A DNA stretch of 64,000 nucleotides from positions 62,001 to 126,000 of the forward strand of contig JADJOF010000004.1 in NCBI GenBank assembly GCA_016713885.1, written 5' to 3'. The notes beneath the pieces are model-generated. The model saw only the letters and a program-made list of their open reading frames with translations. It was not told the origin of the DNA and did no database searches. The stretch is from Bdellovibrionales bacterium. GTDB lineage: Bacteria; Bdellovibrionota; Bdellovibrionia; Bdellovibrionales; JAMPXM01. A program made the translations under genes and the position numbers. Of this stretch, positions 45,351 through 58,009 are shown one piece after another. Within the stretch, counting starts at the first letter, position 1, and each line of letters opens with the position of its first letter.

Positions 45351-47525
45351 CTAGAGGCGCCCAAGCCGCTGTAGAATCTCAGCAGCCACCTTGGCGGCCA
45401 TCGGCGAGAACTGCTTAAACTCCATCACAAAAACACCGCGGCCCTGAGTGAGCGAACGCAGATCAGTTGCGTATCCAAACATCATCGCCATTGGGCACTC
45501 CGCATCGACAACCTGTCGACCCGCACGAGAATTCATGGACAGAACCTTCCCCCGACGCGCATTGAGGTCACCAATGACTCCACCCATAAACTCATCTGGG
45601 GTCGTGACCTCAACCTTAAAGATCGGCTCAAGCAGCTGTGGCTCAGCTTTACGGGCCGCCTCACGAAACGCATTCGCACCGGCTAGCTTATAAGCCATTT
45701 CCGAGGCCGACTCTTGAATGTAGTCCGCACCAATCAGAATAACCTCGAGGTCCGTCGTTACAAAACCTGCCAAGACACCGTTCTCAAGCGCTTCGCGAAT
45801 TCCCTGCTCAATCGGCCCAGCCATCGTTTTCGGGAGACGCTCAACCGGAACCAGATTTGTGAACTTAAAGCCAGAGCCCGTTGCCGCAGGCTTAATATCA
45901 ATGACGGCATGGCCAAACTGACTCTCTCCAGCAATAACCCGCTCCACGCGGCCCTCGCCACGCGCCGCTTTACTCACGGTCTCACGATAGCTCACCTGCG
46001 GCTTACCGACGTTCGCCTGAACTTTGTGCTCCCGCATGAGACGATCAACAAGGATCTCCAGATGCAACTCGCCCATACCCGCCAAAAGCGTCTGACCGGT
46101 CTCAGAATCAAAGCGCAGGCGACAGGATGGGTCTTCCCGCTCAAGACGCTGCAAACCTTGCATCATTTTATCTTGATCCGCCGACGACTTCGCCTCTATC
46201 GCGACCGCGATAACAGGCTCTGGGAATTGAATCGATTCTAGCAAAACCGGATGCGATATATGGCAGAGAGTATCTCCAGTTGCGGCGAATTTAAGTCCGA
46301 CAACAGCTCCAATATCGCCGGCCTTGATCTCCTGAATCTCCTCACGAGAATTCGCATGCATTCGAACCAAACGCTGAATGCGCTCTTTCTTCTGCTCTCT
46401 CGGATTAAAAACTTGGTCGCCGACTTTCAGCACACCCGAATAAACACGAACGTACGTCAAAGCACCCGCAAATGGATCGTTTGCGATCTTAAATGAAAGT
46501 GCCGCAAGATTCTCTTCCCAATTGGTTCGACACGGAATCTCTCGCTCGGGCTTTTCAGGATCATGGCCAACCACCGGCGGAACATCAAGCGGACTTGGCA
46601 GAAAGCGAACAACCGCGTCCAGCAATGTCTGTACACCTTTTTTCTTAAAGGCCGCACCACACAATACCGGGAACAGCTTCATCTGAATCGTCCCATCGCG
46701 AAGAGCACGAATCAGATCAAGATCAGAAATTGCCTCACCCATCAAAAACTTGTCAGCGAGCGTTTCGTCGACCTCAGCCGCTTTATCAATGAGCTTCTCA
46801 CGATACTTGGCCGCATCAGCCTCAAGCTCAGGCGGAATCTCACGCACTTCAAATGCATCGCCGTTTCCGCTATCAGGCCACACGATGGCCTTCATCGAAA
46901 TCAAATCGACGACCCCCTGAAAGCGATCCTCTGCTCCGATCGGAATTTGAATACAGACAGGATTCGCTTCGAGTTTTTCAATCAGAGTATCAACGCTCCC
47001 ATAAAAATTGGCGCCGACTCGATCCATCTTATTGATGAAGCATATTCGCGGGACTTTGTATCGATCCGCTTGGCGCCACACGGTCTCAGACTGAGGCTCA
47101 ACACCATTGACACCATCAAATACGGCAACCGCACCATCGAGCACACGTAAGCTACGCTCAACTTCAATCGTGAAATCGACATGCCCGGGAGTATCAATAA
47201 TGTTAATGCGATGATTGAGCCATGAACACGTTGTGGCGGCCGAGGTAATTGTGATCCCGCGCTCTTGCTCCTGCTCCATCCAATCCATGACCGTATCCCC
47301 GTCATGGACCTCACCCATCCTGTGCGACTTTCCGGTATAGAAAAGAATCCGCTCCGTGGTCGTCGTCTTACCGGCATCGATATGGGCCATAATCCCGATA
47401 TTGCGAGTCAGACGAAGACTGTCGATCCCAGTAAACGCCGATTGCTGAGCGGCTGTCATATGAACCGGGTCAACTGCCAATACATACCTGGCGCCGCCAG
47501 AAGTTGCTTCACTCAAATTCGCCAC
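45351..47525 (-). CDS. fusA: Elongation factor G
   Basis: EF-G drives translocation and ribosome recycling with GTP. The 724-residue product is intact: G1 [20 protein letters not shown]3 DTPGHVDF, G4 NKMD, then domain II-V with the C-terminal [19 protein letters not shown]. It has an N-terminal extension of about 30 residues before [17 protein letters not shown] 47525 has GAGG 6 nt upstream; an internal ATG at 47459 is the alternative. The gene is separated from rpsG by a terminator, so it has its own promoter. Confidence 0.96.
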   Translation of the reverse strand: MANLSEATSGGARYVLAVDPVHMTAAQQSAFTGIDSLRLTRNIGIMAHIDAGKTTTTERILFYTGKSHRMGEVHDGDTVMDWMEQEQERGITITSAATTCSWLNHRINIIDTPGHVDFTIEVERSLRVLDGAVAVFDGVNGVEPQSETVWRQADRYKVPRICFINKMDRVGANFYGSVDTLIEKLEANPVCIQIPIGAEDRFQGVVDLISMKAIVWPDSGNGDAFEVREIPPELEADAAKYREKLIDKAAEVDETLADKFLMGEAISDLDLIRALRDGTIQMKLFPVLCGAAFKKKGVQTLLDAVVRFLPSPLDVPPVVGHDPEKPEREIPCRTNWEENLAALSFKIANDPFAGALTYVRVYSGVLKVGDQVFNPREQKKERIQRLVRMHANSREEIQEIKAGDIGAVVGLKFAATGDTLCHISHPVLLESIQFPEPVIAVAIEAKSSADQDKMMQGLQRLEREDPSCRLRFDSETGQTLLAGMGELHLEILVDRLMREHKVQANVGKPQVSYRETVSKAARGEGRVERVIAGESQFGHAVIDIKPAATGSGFKFTNLVPVERLPKTMAGPIEQGIREALENGVLAGFVTTDLEVILIGADYIQESASEMAYKLAGANAFREAARKAEPQLLEPIFKVEVTTPDEFMGGVIGDLNARRGKVLSMNSRAGRQVVDAECPMAMMFGYATDLRSLTQGRGVFVMEFKQFSPMAAKVAAEILQRLGRL

Positions 47526-47669
47526 AAACCGCCTCGACTCTCATTCGCTGCACAAAAAAATCAATCCGACCGAAATAAAGTCCCGATGTCGATATTGATA
47601 GACAAGAAATACCATAGGAACCAGTGAAAATCACAAGGGACTCGACGCAAGTTAGCGTCACGAGTGAGC

Positions 47670-47704
47670 CCAAAAAAAAGAAACGGATGCCGAAGCATCC
47701 GTTT
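47670..47704 (-). terminator. Rho-independent terminator after rpsG
   Basis: On the minus strand AACGGATGC and GCATCCGTT (47682-47703) pair as nine base pairs around a TTCG tetraloop, followed after one C by eight T. It is also fairly well formed on the other strand (TTTTCTT). It ends the rpsL-rpsG transcript about 80 nt past rpsG and splits it from fusA. Confidence 0.9.
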
Positions 47705-47781
47705 TCTTAAAAACCCTTGATACATCCTGACGGTCTGGTTCAAGACTCAAAAACCAGACCCGCCAATCTGCAACAAACGGC

Positions 47782-48255
47782 TTACCAGTTGTAGTGCGAG
47801 AAGGCCTTGTTGGCTTCTGCCATACGGTGAACGTCTTCTTTTTTCTTAATCGCATTGCCGCGATTGTTGTAAGCATCGATCAGCTCACCAGCAAGACGCT
47901 TTCCCATGTCCTTTTCACCGCGCTCACGCGAGTAGTCGATCAACCACTTCATTGCGAGGGTCAAACGACGCGAAGGACGAACATCAACCGGAACCTGGTA
48001 CGTTGCACCACCAACTCGGCGTGAACGAACTTCGATTTGTGGCTTTGCGTTCTCAAGCGCTTTGCGGAAAACCAAGAGTGGCTCTTCCTCAGTGATTTTC
48101 GTCTTCAGCTCATCAAGAGCTCCGTAGAAAATCGTCTGGGCAGTGCTTTTCTTACCGCCATACATCATTTTGTTTACGAACTTCGTGATAACGATATCGT
48201 TATAAATCGGATCAGGAAGAATCTCTCGTTTCTGGACTCTACGACGACGTGACAT
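47782..48255 (-). CDS. rpsG: 30S ribosomal protein S7
   Basis: S7 starts assembly of the small-subunit head. The 157-residue product is intact: [60 protein letters not shown] and [13 protein letters not shown]. It lies 9 nt after rpsL. Confidence 0.96.
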   Translation of the reverse strand: MSRRRRVQKREILPDPIYNDIVITKFVNKMMYGGKKSTAQTIFYGALDELKTKITEEEPLLVFRKALENAKPQIEVRSRRVGGATYQVPVDVRPSRRLTLAMKWLIDYSRERGEKDMGKRLAGELIDAYNNRGNAIKKKEDVHRMAEANKAFSHYNW

Positions 48256-48264
48256 TATTCCCCC

Positions 48265-48639
48265 TTACTTCTTAGGCCGCTTAGTACCATACTTAGAGCG
48301 GCTGACGAGACGACCGTTAACACCTTGAGTATCAAGGGTTCCACGGACGATGTGGTAACGAACTCCCGGAAGATCCTTCACACGACCCCCACGAATAAGA
48401 ACAACAGAGTGCTCTTGGAGGTTGTGACCGATTCCTGGGATATAGGAGGTCACTTCGTACCCGTTAGACAAACGCACACGAGCAACTTTGCGGAGAGCCG
48501 AGTTCGGCTTCTTTGGAGTTGTTGTGTACACACGTGTACAAACACCACGACGTTGTGGACAGCCTTTGAGAGCTGGCGACGCCGTTTTGTTTTTCTGCAC
48601 TGTCCGCTCTTGGCGGATGAGCTGGTTAATCGTCGGCAT
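48265..48639 (-). CDS. rpsL: 30S ribosomal protein S12
   Basis: S12 acts in decoding accuracy. The 124-residue product from ATG 48639 is intact: [39 protein letters not shown] (the Lys at the streptomycin site is kept) and [14 protein letters not shown] longer start upstream is unlikely. It starts the rpsL-rpsG unit. Confidence 0.96.
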   Translation of the reverse strand: MPTINQLIRQERTVQKNKTASPALKGCPQRRGVCTRVYTTTPKKPNSALRKVARVRLSNGYEVTSYIPGIGHNLQEHSVVLIRGGRVKDLPGVRYHIVRGTLDTQGVNGRLVSRSKYGTKRPKK

Positions 48640-48757
48640 TCCTTCAACCTTTCTCTGAACATCCTCATTCGACGTAGCGAGGAGCCAGGGTTTACTGCAC
48701 CGTAGGGCCGATGCGGGCCGATCACACAAAAGTTTCCCTTTATGGACGAAGGCACCG

Positions 48758-48786
48758 TTTTAATGGAGTCCCAGCCTGTTGGTCAA
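48758..48786 (-). promoter_or_regulatory. Candidate sigma-70 promoter of rpsL-rpsG
   Basis: On the minus strand TTGACC (48781-48786) is followed 17 nt later by TTAAAA (48758-48763). The -35 matches 5 of 6 bases and the -10 only 3 of 6. It lies just past the rpoC terminator, which is where the next promoter is needed, and would give a leader of about 110 nt. Confidence 0.45.
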
Positions 48787-48820
48787 GAAATCCCTGAGCA
48801 ATCTACCGAATACTTCATCT

Positions 48821-48852
48821 AAAAGAAAAAGGGAGGCTTTCGCCTCCCTTTT
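48821..48852 (-). terminator. Rho-independent terminator after rpoC
   Basis: On the minus strand AAGGGAGGC and GCCTCCCTT (48829-48850) form a nine-pair stem with a GAAA loop, followed by TTTCTTTT. It is about 35 nt past the rpoC stop. Confidence 0.9.
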
Positions 48853-48885
48853 TGCTGATTCGCAAAACCAAAGGACCGCAAGGTC

Positions 48886-51800
48886 TTAGGTTTGTGCCGA
48901 AACAGACGACGACCGAGGACCCATTCCCGGAAGAAGCGACGCCGCCTCCCCTGGAGCCTCGTCAACCGCAATTTTCCAACGCTTATAAGCCGAGAGACCT
49001 GTACCAGCTGGGATCAAACGACCCATGATGATGTTCTCTTTCAGGCCACGGAGGTAGTCAGTCTTCGAGTTGATCGCTGCTTCCGTCAGAACCTTCGTTG
49101 TCTCCTGGAAGGATGCTGCCGAAATCCACGAGTCTGTCGAGAGAGAAACCTTCGTGATTCCGAGGAGAAGCGGCTCAGAAGCCGCAATACGTCCACCCTC
49201 TTTACCAAGACGATCATTCTCCTCTTCGTACTCGAAGCGCTCAGCCTGCTCGCCAGTGAGGAACTTCGTGTCGCCGCCATAAACGATGCGGACCTTACGG
49301 AGCATCTGACGAACGATAACTTCGATGTGCTTATCGTTCAGCGCAACACCCTGCAGACGGTAAACTTCCTGGATCTCGTTAACGAGGTAGGCCGACAGCT
49401 CAGTTGGTCCCTTAACCGCAAGAATATCATGCGGATTGGTTGGACCATCCATCAACGGCTCACCCTTCTTAACGAATTCGCCTTCGCGAACCGCAACGTG
49501 CTTGCCTTTAGGAATCAGGTACTCACGTGCCTCGCCGCCGTCTTCTGGCGTCACAATCACACGCTGCTTACCCTTAACGTCTTTACCGAAGGTGACGTAA
49601 CCGTCGACTTCAGAAATGATCGCAGCTTCTTTTGGCTTACGTGCCTCAAAGAGCTCAGCAACGCGCGGCAGACCGCCCGTGATGTCGCGTGTTTTCGACG
49701 TCTCACGGTGAATCTTCGCAATGATGTCACCCGAAGTGACGTCCTGACCGTCGCTCACCAAGAGCTGTGCGCCGACCGGGATGATGTTGCGCGCAGGGAT
49801 CTCGCGACCCGGCAGCATAACCGCCTTATCGTTTTCATCCACGACCATGACGGCCGGACGAAGTTCCGCTGACTTCGACTCGATGATGACCTTGGTCGCA
49901 AAGCCTGTGACGGCGTCGACCTGCTCGGTCATCGTTACGCCTTCTTCGATGTCGCTGAACTTCACGCGACCAGAGACCTCGGAGATGATCGGGTTCGAGT
50001 ATGGATCCCACTCAGCAAGGTTCTGACCTTTTTTAACAGCGTCGCCATCTTTGATCTGAAGAACGGTACCGTAAACCAGCTTGAAGCTATCACGCTTCAC
50101 GCCGTTCGCATCGATCAACTGGATTTCACCCTGACGATTCATCACCACAAGCTTGCCCTGACGGTTTGTAACCATCGAGACATCCTTGAGTTTCACTGTA
50201 CCATCATGACGAGCCGTGTGCGTCGACTGCTCAACCGCACGCGAAGCCGCACCACCCAAGTGGAACGTACGCATCGTCAGCTGAGTTCCCGGTTCACCGA
50301 TCGACTGCGCAGCGATTGTTCCAACCGCTTCGCCAAGATTCACGATCGCTCCGCGAGCGAGGTCTCGACCGTAACACTGCACGCAGATTCCACGGCGAGT
50401 CTTACAAGTCAGAACCGAACGAATCACAACAGATTCAATTCCTGCACCCTCAACGGCCTTCACGCCATTCTCGCTGATCTCTTCGCCCGCACGGATAACA
50501 ATCGCGCCCGAAACTGGGTGAACGATATCTTCCAATGTCACGCGACCAAGAATGCGCTCGCCAAGAGGCTGAATAATCTCGCCACCTTCGATGAGCGGCG
50601 TGATCACGATACCCTCTGTGGTTCCGCAGTCGTGCTCAGTGATAATCGCATCCTGAGCGACGTCATGCAGACGACGCGTGAGATAACCGGAGTTGGCTGT
50701 CTTCAGAGCGGTATCGGCAAGACCCTTACGAGCACCGTGAGTCGAGATGAAGTATTGGTGAACTGTCAGACCTTCACGGAAGTTCGCCGTAATCGGCGTC
50801 TCGATGATTTCGCCTGAAGGCTTCGCAAGAAGACCGCGCATGCCGGCCAACTGACGAATCTGTGCCTGCGAACCCCGCGCACCCGAGTCAGCCATGATGA
50901 AGATCGGGTTAAACGATGGCGCAGTCACTTTGCCATCCTTCGTGTCGAACTCTTCTTTATCGAGTTCGCCCATCATCTCTTTGGCGACCTTATCTGCTGT
51001 TTGCGCCCAAATATCCACGACTTTGTTATAGCGTTCGCCGTCGGTGATGAGACCTTCATCGTATTGATGTTGGATCTCACCTACCTGCTTCTCGGCATCA
51101 GCAAGCATCGTGGTTTTAGTCTTGGGGATCACCATATCGTCGATCGAGATCGAGATACCAGCGAGGGTCGAGTACTTAAATCCGTACTCCATGACCTTGT
51201 CTGCCAAGAGACAAGTCGCTTTGCCGCCTGCAAGACGGAACGTCGTATCGATCAACGAAGCGAGCTGTTTTTTCGTCATCACAAGGTTAACGAAAGAGAA
51301 TGGGACTTCCGGCGGAACGATATCGCTCAAGATAGCGCGACCAACCGTTGTGTCCTCAAGCTTGCCGTTGATGCGAACTTTACATGTCGCCTGCAGATCG
51401 ATGTGACCTGTCTCGAACGCGTAGAGCGCCTCTTCGACAGAGCTAAAGATCCGGCCTGTACCCTTCGCTCCCGGGCGGGACCGAGTCATGTAGTACATAC
51501 CGAGAACGATATCCTGCGATGGGTTGATGATCGGCTTACCGTTCGCAGGGCTCAAGATGTTGTTTGTCGACATCATGAGAACGCGAGCTTCAACCTGTGC
51601 TTCAACGGACAGCGGAACGTGAACGGCCATCTGGTCACCGTCGAAGTCGGCGTTGAATGCCGTACAAACGAGAGGATGCAGCTGGATCGCTTTACCTTCG
51701 TGAAGAACCGGCTCGAAGGCCTGGATTCCAAGACGGTGAAGAGTTGGAGCGCGGTTCAGAAGTACCGGATGCTCTTTCACAACGTCTGAGAGAATATCCC

Positions 51801-53025
51801 AAACCTCGACTGTTTCCTGCTCAACCATTTTCTTGGCCTGTTTGATTGTCGCAGTCAGACCACGCTCTTCCAGTTTGTTGTAAACAAACGGCTTAAAGAG
51901 CTCGAGAGCCATTTTCTTTGGAAGACCACACTGGTGCAGCTTCAAGTGAGGACCGACGACGATAACCGAACGACCAGAGTAGTCGACACGCTTACCGAGA
52001 AGGTTCTGACGGAAACGGCCCTGCTTACCTTTCAACATATCTGAAAGCGAGCGGAGTGGGCGTTTGTTTGGACCAGTGAAAGTCTTGCCGCGACGGCCGT
52101 TATCAAGGAGAGCGTCAACCGACTCCTGCAACATCCGCTTTTCGTTGCGGATGATAATGTCAGGAGCGTTGAGCTCTTGGAGCTTCTTCAAACGATTATT
52201 GCGGTTGATGACACGACGATAGAGGTCGTTGAGATCAGACGTCGCAAAACGACCACCATCCAACGGAACCAATGGTCGCAGATCTGGCGGAATAACCGGC
52301 AGCGCTTCGAGCATCATCCATTCAGGACGGTTGACCGAACCCTTGAAGGCTTCAACAACCTTCAAACGCTTTGTCACCTTCTTGATCGCTGCCTCTGACT
52401 TGGCTTCATTGAGCTCAAGGCGGAGTTTGCGCGAAAGATAGTCTGGATCGATTTTGCGCAGAAGATCGCGAACAGCCTCGCCGCCCATGCCGGCCTTGAA
52501 GTTCGGTCCGTTCTCTTCAAGAGCTTTCTGATATTGATCTTCCGTGAGGACCTGGTTTTCTTCCAGCGCCGTCTCCATTGGATCAACAACCACATAAGCT
52601 TCGCAGTACAGAACCTTCTCAACGTCTTTCAACGAAAGATTGAGGATGTTACCGATCCGCGATGGAAGCGAACGCAAGAACCAAATGTGCGCAACTGGAG
52701 TTGCGAGCTCAATGTGGCCCAGGCGCTCACGGCGAACTTTCGATTGTGTGACTTCGACGCCGCACTTCTCGCAAATCACACCGCGGAATTTCATCCGCTT
52801 ATACTTACCGCACAAGCACTCGTAGTCCTTTACAGGACCAAAAATCTTCGCGCAGAAGAGTCCATCACGCTCAGGTTTGAACGTGCGGTAGTTAATAGTC
52901 TCAGGCTTCTTTACTTCTCCAAAGGACCAGCTGCGGATCATTTCTGGCGACGCCAGAGAAACGCGAACAGCGTCGAAACTCAGCGGGTCTTTTGGCTTAT
53001 CAAAAAAATTCAATAAATCTTTCAA
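48886..53025 (-). CDS. rpoC: RNA polymerase beta' subunit
   Basis: The catalytic large subunit of RNA polymerase is intact at 1379 residues. The N-terminal zinc ribbon reads [22 protein letters not shown], the catalytic Mg-binding motif is [16 protein letters not shown] and the zipper/lid, bridge helix ([20 protein letters not shown]) and a second zinc site ([16 protein letters not shown]) are all present. The start is [20 protein letters not shown]. It is 38 nt after rpoB, with a terminator after it. Confidence 0.97.
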   Translation of the reverse strand: MKDLLNFFDKPKDPLSFDAVRVSLASPEMIRSWSFGEVKKPETINYRTFKPERDGLFCAKIFGPVKDYECLCGKYKRMKFRGVICEKCGVEVTQSKVRRERLGHIELATPVAHIWFLRSLPSRIGNILNLSLKDVEKVLYCEAYVVVDPMETALEENQVLTEDQYQKALEENGPNFKAGMGGEAVRDLLRKIDPDYLSRKLRLELNEAKSEAAIKKVTKRLKVVEAFKGSVNRPEWMMLEALPVIPPDLRPLVPLDGGRFATSDLNDLYRRVINRNNRLKKLQELNAPDIIIRNEKRMLQESVDALLDNGRRGKTFTGPNKRPLRSLSDMLKGKQGRFRQNLLGKRVDYSGRSVIVVGPHLKLHQCGLPKKMALELFKPFVYNKLEERGLTATIKQAKKMVEQETVEVWDILSDVVKEHPVLLNRAPTLHRLGIQAFEPVLHEGKAIQLHPLVCTAFNADFDGDQMAVHVPLSVEAQVEARVLMMSTNNILSPANGKPIINPSQDIVLGMYYMTRSRPGAKGTGRIFSSVEEALYAFETGHIDLQATCKVRINGKLEDTTVGRAILSDIVPPEVPFSFVNLVMTKKQLASLIDTTFRLAGGKATCLLADKVMEYGFKYSTLAGISISIDDMVIPKTKTTMLADAEKQVGEIQHQYDEGLITDGERYNKVVDIWAQTADKVAKEMMGELDKEEFDTKDGKVTAPSFNPIFIMADSGARGSQAQIRQLAGMRGLLAKPSGEIIETPITANFREGLTVHQYFISTHGARKGLADTALKTANSGYLTRRLHDVAQDAIITEHDCGTTEGIVITPLIEGGEIIQPLGERILGRVTLEDIVHPVSGAIVIRAGEEISENGVKAVEGAGIESVVIRSVLTCKTRRGICVQCYGRDLARGAIVNLGEAVGTIAAQSIGEPGTQLTMRTFHLGGAASRAVEQSTHTARHDGTVKLKDVSMVTNRQGKLVVMNRQGEIQLIDANGVKRDSFKLVYGTVLQIKDGDAVKKGQNLAEWDPYSNPIISEVSGRVKFSDIEEGVTMTEQVDAVTGFATKVIIESKSAELRPAVMVVDENDKAVMLPGREIPARNIIPVGAQLLVSDGQDVTSGDIIAKIHRETSKTRDITGGLPRVAELFEARKPKEAAIISEVDGYVTFGKDVKGKQRVIVTPEDGGEAREYLIPKGKHVAVREGEFVKKGEPLMDGPTNPHDILAVKGPTELSAYLVNEIQEVYRLQGVALNDKHIEVIVRQMLRKVRIVYGGDTKFLTGEQAERFEYEEENDRLGKEGGRIAASEPLLLGITKVSLSTDSWISAASFQETTKVLTEAAINSKTDYLRGLKENIIMGRLIPAGTGLSAYKRWKIAVDEAPGEAASLLPGMGPRSSSVSAQT

Positions 53026-53063
53026 GGTCTCACTCCAAGCTTATCGTCTTGCGACTGGTCCTC

Positions 53064-56000
53064 TTACTGTTCCACTTCAGGTGTCTTGTCGGTCAGGATG
53101 TCCGACTCGATCAACTCCACGTTGAGCGCCAAAGACTGGAGCTCCTTCACGAGGACGTTGAACGACTCAGGCAAGCCTGGCTCGAGCACGTTTTCACCCT
53201 TTACGATGCTTTCATACATACGAGTTCGACCGGCGACGTCGTCAGACTTAACCGTCAAGAACTCCTGCAATGTATAAGCGGCACCGTAGGCTTCGATCGC
53301 CCACACTTCCATCTCTCCGAGACGCTGACCACCGAACTGAGCCTTACCTCCCAGCGGCTGCTGCGAAACGAGCGAATATGGTCCGATCGAACGCGCGTGG
53401 ATCTTTTCTTCAACAAGGTGATGCAGTTTCAGCATGTACATCACGCCAACCGTCACTTCGTTCTGGAACGGCTCGCCGGTACGACCGTCGAATAGAACCA
53501 TCTTTCCGTGAGTTGGAACCTGTGCACGCTTCAAGAGCTCTTTCACATCTGTCTCACGAGCACCATCAAACACTGGCGTACCCAAGTGGATACCGTTCGT
53601 CATTGTGCCCAAGATCTTCTTCACCGAAGCATCGTCAGCCTTATCGATGAACGTCGAGATATCTTCATCCGCGAACGCATCTTTGATCGCCTTACGACCA
53701 GCCTCAGCCTGGAACTTCTCGACATGAGGTTTCAGCTGTTCACCCAAGTTACGGGCTGCCCAGCCAAGGTGGACCTCAAGAATCTGACCGATGTTCATAC
53801 GAGACGGAACGCCGAGCGGGTTCAGCACCATATCAACCGGACTTCCGTCCGCGAGATACGGCATGTCTTCAACCGGCATAATCTTCGAAACAACACCCTT
53901 GTTACCGTGGCGACCGGCGAACTTATCACCGACCTGGAGCTTACGCTTAATCGCGACGTAAACTTTAACCATCTTGATAACGCCAGCAGGAAGTTCGTCA
54001 CCCTTGCGGAGACGATCCATCTTTTCGCTGAAGACCATCTTCACGGCGTCAAGCTGGTTGCGTGCGCCATCAATAATTCGGCTAACTTGATATTCGAGAT
54101 CTTGCTCAAGCGGAATGTACGTCAAGAGCTCAAACGGAATCGTCTCAAGATCGGCGTCCGTGATGTTCTGCCCTTTCGACAGCAACTTCTGCGAACCGTC
54201 TTCGTTGAGAAGAACGCCAGTTGTGGTCTTACCCAGCAACAAGACCTTCAACTTCGAGATCGCGTTGTTCTTGATAACGTTCTGCTCAACCGCAAGATCC
54301 TTCTCGAGCTTGCGTTTCTTCTCTTCGATGATGGCCAAGAGACGCTCATCGCGCTCAGCACCTTCGCGGCCGTAAACCTGCGCATCAATGACTGTACCCG
54401 AAACACCCGCTGGAACCCGGAGCGATGTATCGCGAACGTCACCGGCTTTTTCGCCGAAAATCGCGCGAAGGAGCTTCTCTTCTGGCGAGAGCTGCGACTC
54501 GCCTTTTGGCGTCACTTTACCGACCAAAATATCGCCAGGCTTTACTTCCGCACCGATGCGAATAATGCCCGACGTATCGAGATCCTTCAGCGCTTCTTCG
54601 CCAACGTTGGCGATATCGCGCGTGATCTCTTCTTTTCCAAGTTTTGTATCACGAGCAAGACACTCGAATTCTTCGATGTGAATTGACGTGTACGTATCGT
54701 CTTTAATCAGACGCTCACTGATCAAGATCGAGTCCTCGAAGTTGTAGCCCATCCAGGGCGTAAACGCGACGAGGATGTTCTGACCAAGAGCGAGCTCTCC
54801 GAGCTCAGTCGACGGACCGTCGGCGATGATGTCACCCTTGCGAACAGTGTCGCCAGAGAGAACGATCGGACGTTGGTTGAAGCAGGTGTTCTGATTCGTC
54901 CGCTGATACTTGGTAAGGTTGTAGATATCAACGTTCGCACCGAGCTCTCCGCCCTTTGCAAAACGACGAACCACGATTCGGCTCGCGTCGACTTCTTCAA
55001 CGATACCGTCGTTTTGAGCAACAACGCTTGTTCCCGAGTCCTTCGCGACCAAACGCTCAACACCAGTTCCGACAAGTGGCGCCTTCGAGCGAAGGAGCGG
55101 CACGGCCTGACGTTGCATGTTCGATCCCATGAGGGCGCGGTTCGCATCGTCATGTTCAAGGAACGGAATCAAAGATGTGGCAATCGACACCAGCTGGCTC
55201 GGGCTCACATCCATCAACGAAACTTTGTCTTTTTCAACCGTCTCATATTCGCCGTTAACCCGAACCGTAACCGACGCCGCTTTGAGCTCTGTCGTCACTT
55301 CGCGAGTCGCCTGCGCAATATGATGGTCCGCTTCTTCAAGAGCCGACATGTACTCGATGCTCGAAGATACTTTGCCGGTATCAACGCGACGATAGGGCGT
55401 CTCGATGAAGCCGTAGTTGTTGATGCGCGCATAGGTCGCGAGCGACGCGATAAGACCGATGTTCGGTCCCTCTGGCGTCTCGATCGGACAGATACGGCCA
55501 TAGTGTGTCGGATGAACGTCGCGAACTTCGAAACCCGCGCGATCGCGAGTCAAACCACCCGGTCCAAGAGCCGAAAGACGACGCTTGTGCGTGATCTCAG
55601 AAAGCGGGTTGGTCTGATCCATAAACTGCGACAACTGAGACGCGTTGAAGAATTCCTTCAAAACGGCGTTAACAGGTTTCGCGTTCACAAGATCATGCGG
55701 CATCATCGTATCGACATCCTGGAGCGACATGCGCTCGCGGATCGCGCGTTCCATACGAACCAAACCGATACGGTATTGGTTCTCAAGAAGCTCGCCCACC
55801 GAACGCACACGGCGGTTGCCGAGGTGATCGATGTCGTCGATGTGACCACGACCGTTTTTCAGGTCGATCAAAGTGCGAACAGCCGACAGAATATCCTTTG
55901 ATGTGAGCGTGCGATGTGTAATCGGACACTCAGTCGCCGGGATGCTGAAGCGGTGATTGATCTTGATACGGCCGACTTCAGAGAGGTCGTATGTCTCAGG

Positions 56001-57214
56001 ATCAAAGAATAGCCGCTGGAAGTATTGCTCAGCACCTTCTGGAGTTGGCGGCTCGCCAGGGCGAAGACGCTTGTAAATCTCAAGAAGCGCCTCTTCACGT
56101 GTCGAAATCTTGTCTACGAGAAGCGTGTTGCGAAGGTATGGGCCAACCGACAGACCGTCGAAGAAGATCAGACGGAACTCAGTGATTCCCGACTCAATCG
56201 AGCGATCCAAAATCGCTTTCGACATTTCCTGGTTGGCGTCAGCGATGATCTCGCCCGTCTCTTCGTCGATGATTGGACGCGCAATAACTTTGCCTTCCAA
56301 ATCTTCCGACGTGATCTCAACTTCTTTCAAGTCGAGGTCTTTGACGCGTTTTACGACAGCACGAGTGATACGACGGCCCTGTTTAACCAGAACTTCGCCC
56401 GACTTCGGGTCGACGATATCAGCCAAAGCGCGCTGACCAGACATGCGCTCGATATCGATTTCACGATAAAGCTTGCTCTTACGTACAACGACTTTATCGA
56501 GATCGTAGAAGTACTCGAGAAGCTTCTCGACACTGTAACCAAGCGCTTTCAAGAGAATCGTCACAGGGAATTTACGACGACGGTCGATTCGAACGTAGAT
56601 CAGGTCCTTTTGGTCGAATTCGAAATCCAACCACGAACCGCGGTACGGAATCACACGCGCCGAGTAGATCAGCTTACCGCTGGCGTTGTTCTTTCCACCA
56701 TCGTGGTCAAAGAACACACCTGGAGAGCGATGCAACTGAGATACAACAACGCGCTCAGTTCCCGAAATAATGAACGAGCCGTTGGCCGTCATCAGCGGGA
56801 TATCGCCAAGATAAACTTCTTGTTCTTTCATATCGCGGATCGAGCGCGTCTCGGACTGCTCATCCACATCAAACACCACCAAGCGCAGTGTCACCTTCAT
56901 GCCGGCCGCGAAAGTCATTCCGCGCTGGCGACACTCATCGACATCATACTTTGGGGGTTCCAGAGTATAGCTCACGAACTCGAGGCTCGCGGTGTTGTTA
57001 AAGTCAGAAATCGGGAACACCGATTTGAAGACGCCACTCAGACCGACGTCTGTACGGCGATCTGGATCGACATCTTTTTGCAAGAAGCCCTCATAAGAGC
57101 TCTTCTGCAACTCAATCAGGTTCGGGATTTCGATAACCTGCTTGTTCTTTGCAAAGCTTTTCGAACCCGCAGGTTGGAGGCTGTGACTGGAACACCCGAA
57201 TTGGTCGTGGGCAT
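53064..57214 (-). CDS. rpoB: RNA polymerase beta subunit, one-base deletion near start
   Basis: The beta subunit binds the template and rifampicin. From ATG 57214 the frame reads [20 protein letters not shown]. One A is missing in the run at 57158-57161; restoring it gives [20 protein letters not shown] and [15 protein letters not shown], the true N-terminus. The rest is intact through LRPGEPPT, the rifampicin region ([40 protein letters not shown]) and [12 protein letters not shown]. Corrected, it has about 1383 residues. It starts a rpoB-rpoC unit with a long folded leader. Confidence 0.95.
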
Positions 57215-57565
57215 TTTTACTCCGTTATTGGTCAAACGTTCGCTACTTTAAAACCTAAACTTCGAATCCAAACTCGCACTCAAATTCACAATCAAATCGA
57301 CGAACCAGGTCTCAGAGGAAGAATCACCTAGGACGCCGAAACCCGTTCACCACCGTCTCCAGGAATTACCCCATCTTGGGTTTACCTGAAGCTCAATCGT
57401 GAACGGGTCATTGGGAAGATAGGACTGAGGTAAACCTTGATCCTGCCTCCGCTTTTTCTATCACTATCATCTGACGGGCTTTCGCCCACCATACGCTTGC
57501 CGCAACTACAACCTTAGGTCGTCGCTCCGGCCGAGCGCGAAGTCAAGAAAGTCTGCCGCGGCTCG
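57215..57565 (-). promoter_or_regulatory. rplL-rpoB intergenic leader with interleaved inverted repeats
   Basis: The 351 bp between rplL and rpoB contain no gene. Two long inverted repeats interleave: acccgttcac (57341-57350) pairs with gtgaacgggt (57399-57408), a perfect ten-base match, and ggtttacct (57379-57387) pairs with aggtaaacc (57428-57436), a perfect nine-base match. Because the order is A-B-A'-B', both stems together can only form as an H-type pseudoknot; otherwise they exclude each other and act as alternative hairpins. The site is where many bacteria attenuate or process the rplJL-rpoBC message. Confidence 0.6.
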
Positions 57566-57943
57566 TTACTTTACAGTAACTTTCGCGCCGGCTTTCTCGA
57601 TAACTTCTTTCATTTTTGCAGCTTCTTCTTTTGTTACGCCTTCTTTAACTGTCTTTGGCGCGCCTTCAACGAGGTCCTTCGCTTCTTTCAGGCCGAGACC
57701 TGTAACTGCGCGAACTTCCTTAATAACGTTGATTTTGTTAGCGCCTGCATCCATGAGAACAACGTCAAAAGCTGTTTTCTCTTCAGCAGGAGCAGCAGCT
57801 GCTCCGCCACCGCCAACTGCAACTGCAACTGGAGCAGCAGCAGTTACGCCCCACTTGTCTTCCAAAGTTTTGATGAGCTCAGCGAGCTCGATTACGGGCA
57901 TGTTCGAAAGAAAATTCACTACATCGTCTTTAGTGAGAGCCAT
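57566..57943 (-). CDS. rplL: 50S ribosomal protein L7/L12
   Basis: L7/L12 forms the stalk that recruits translation factors. The 125-residue product is intact, with the dimerisation N-terminus [20 protein letters not shown], the Ala/Gly/Val-rich hinge and the C-terminal factor-binding domain [20 protein letters not shown] and [25 protein letters not shown] precedes the ATG. It follows rplJ by 66 nt. Confidence 0.97.
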   Translation of the reverse strand: MALTKDDVVNFLSNMPVIELAELIKTLEDKWGVTAAAPVAVAVGGGGAAAAPAEEKTAFDVVLMDAGANKINVIKEVRAVTGLGLKEAKDLVEGAPKTVKEGVTKEEAAKMKEVIEKAGAKVTVK

Positions 57944-58009
57944 TTTAAAAATCCTCCAAAAATCAATAATTTATAAAAACCAAAATTGAATATCTAAGCG
58001 ACACAGTTC

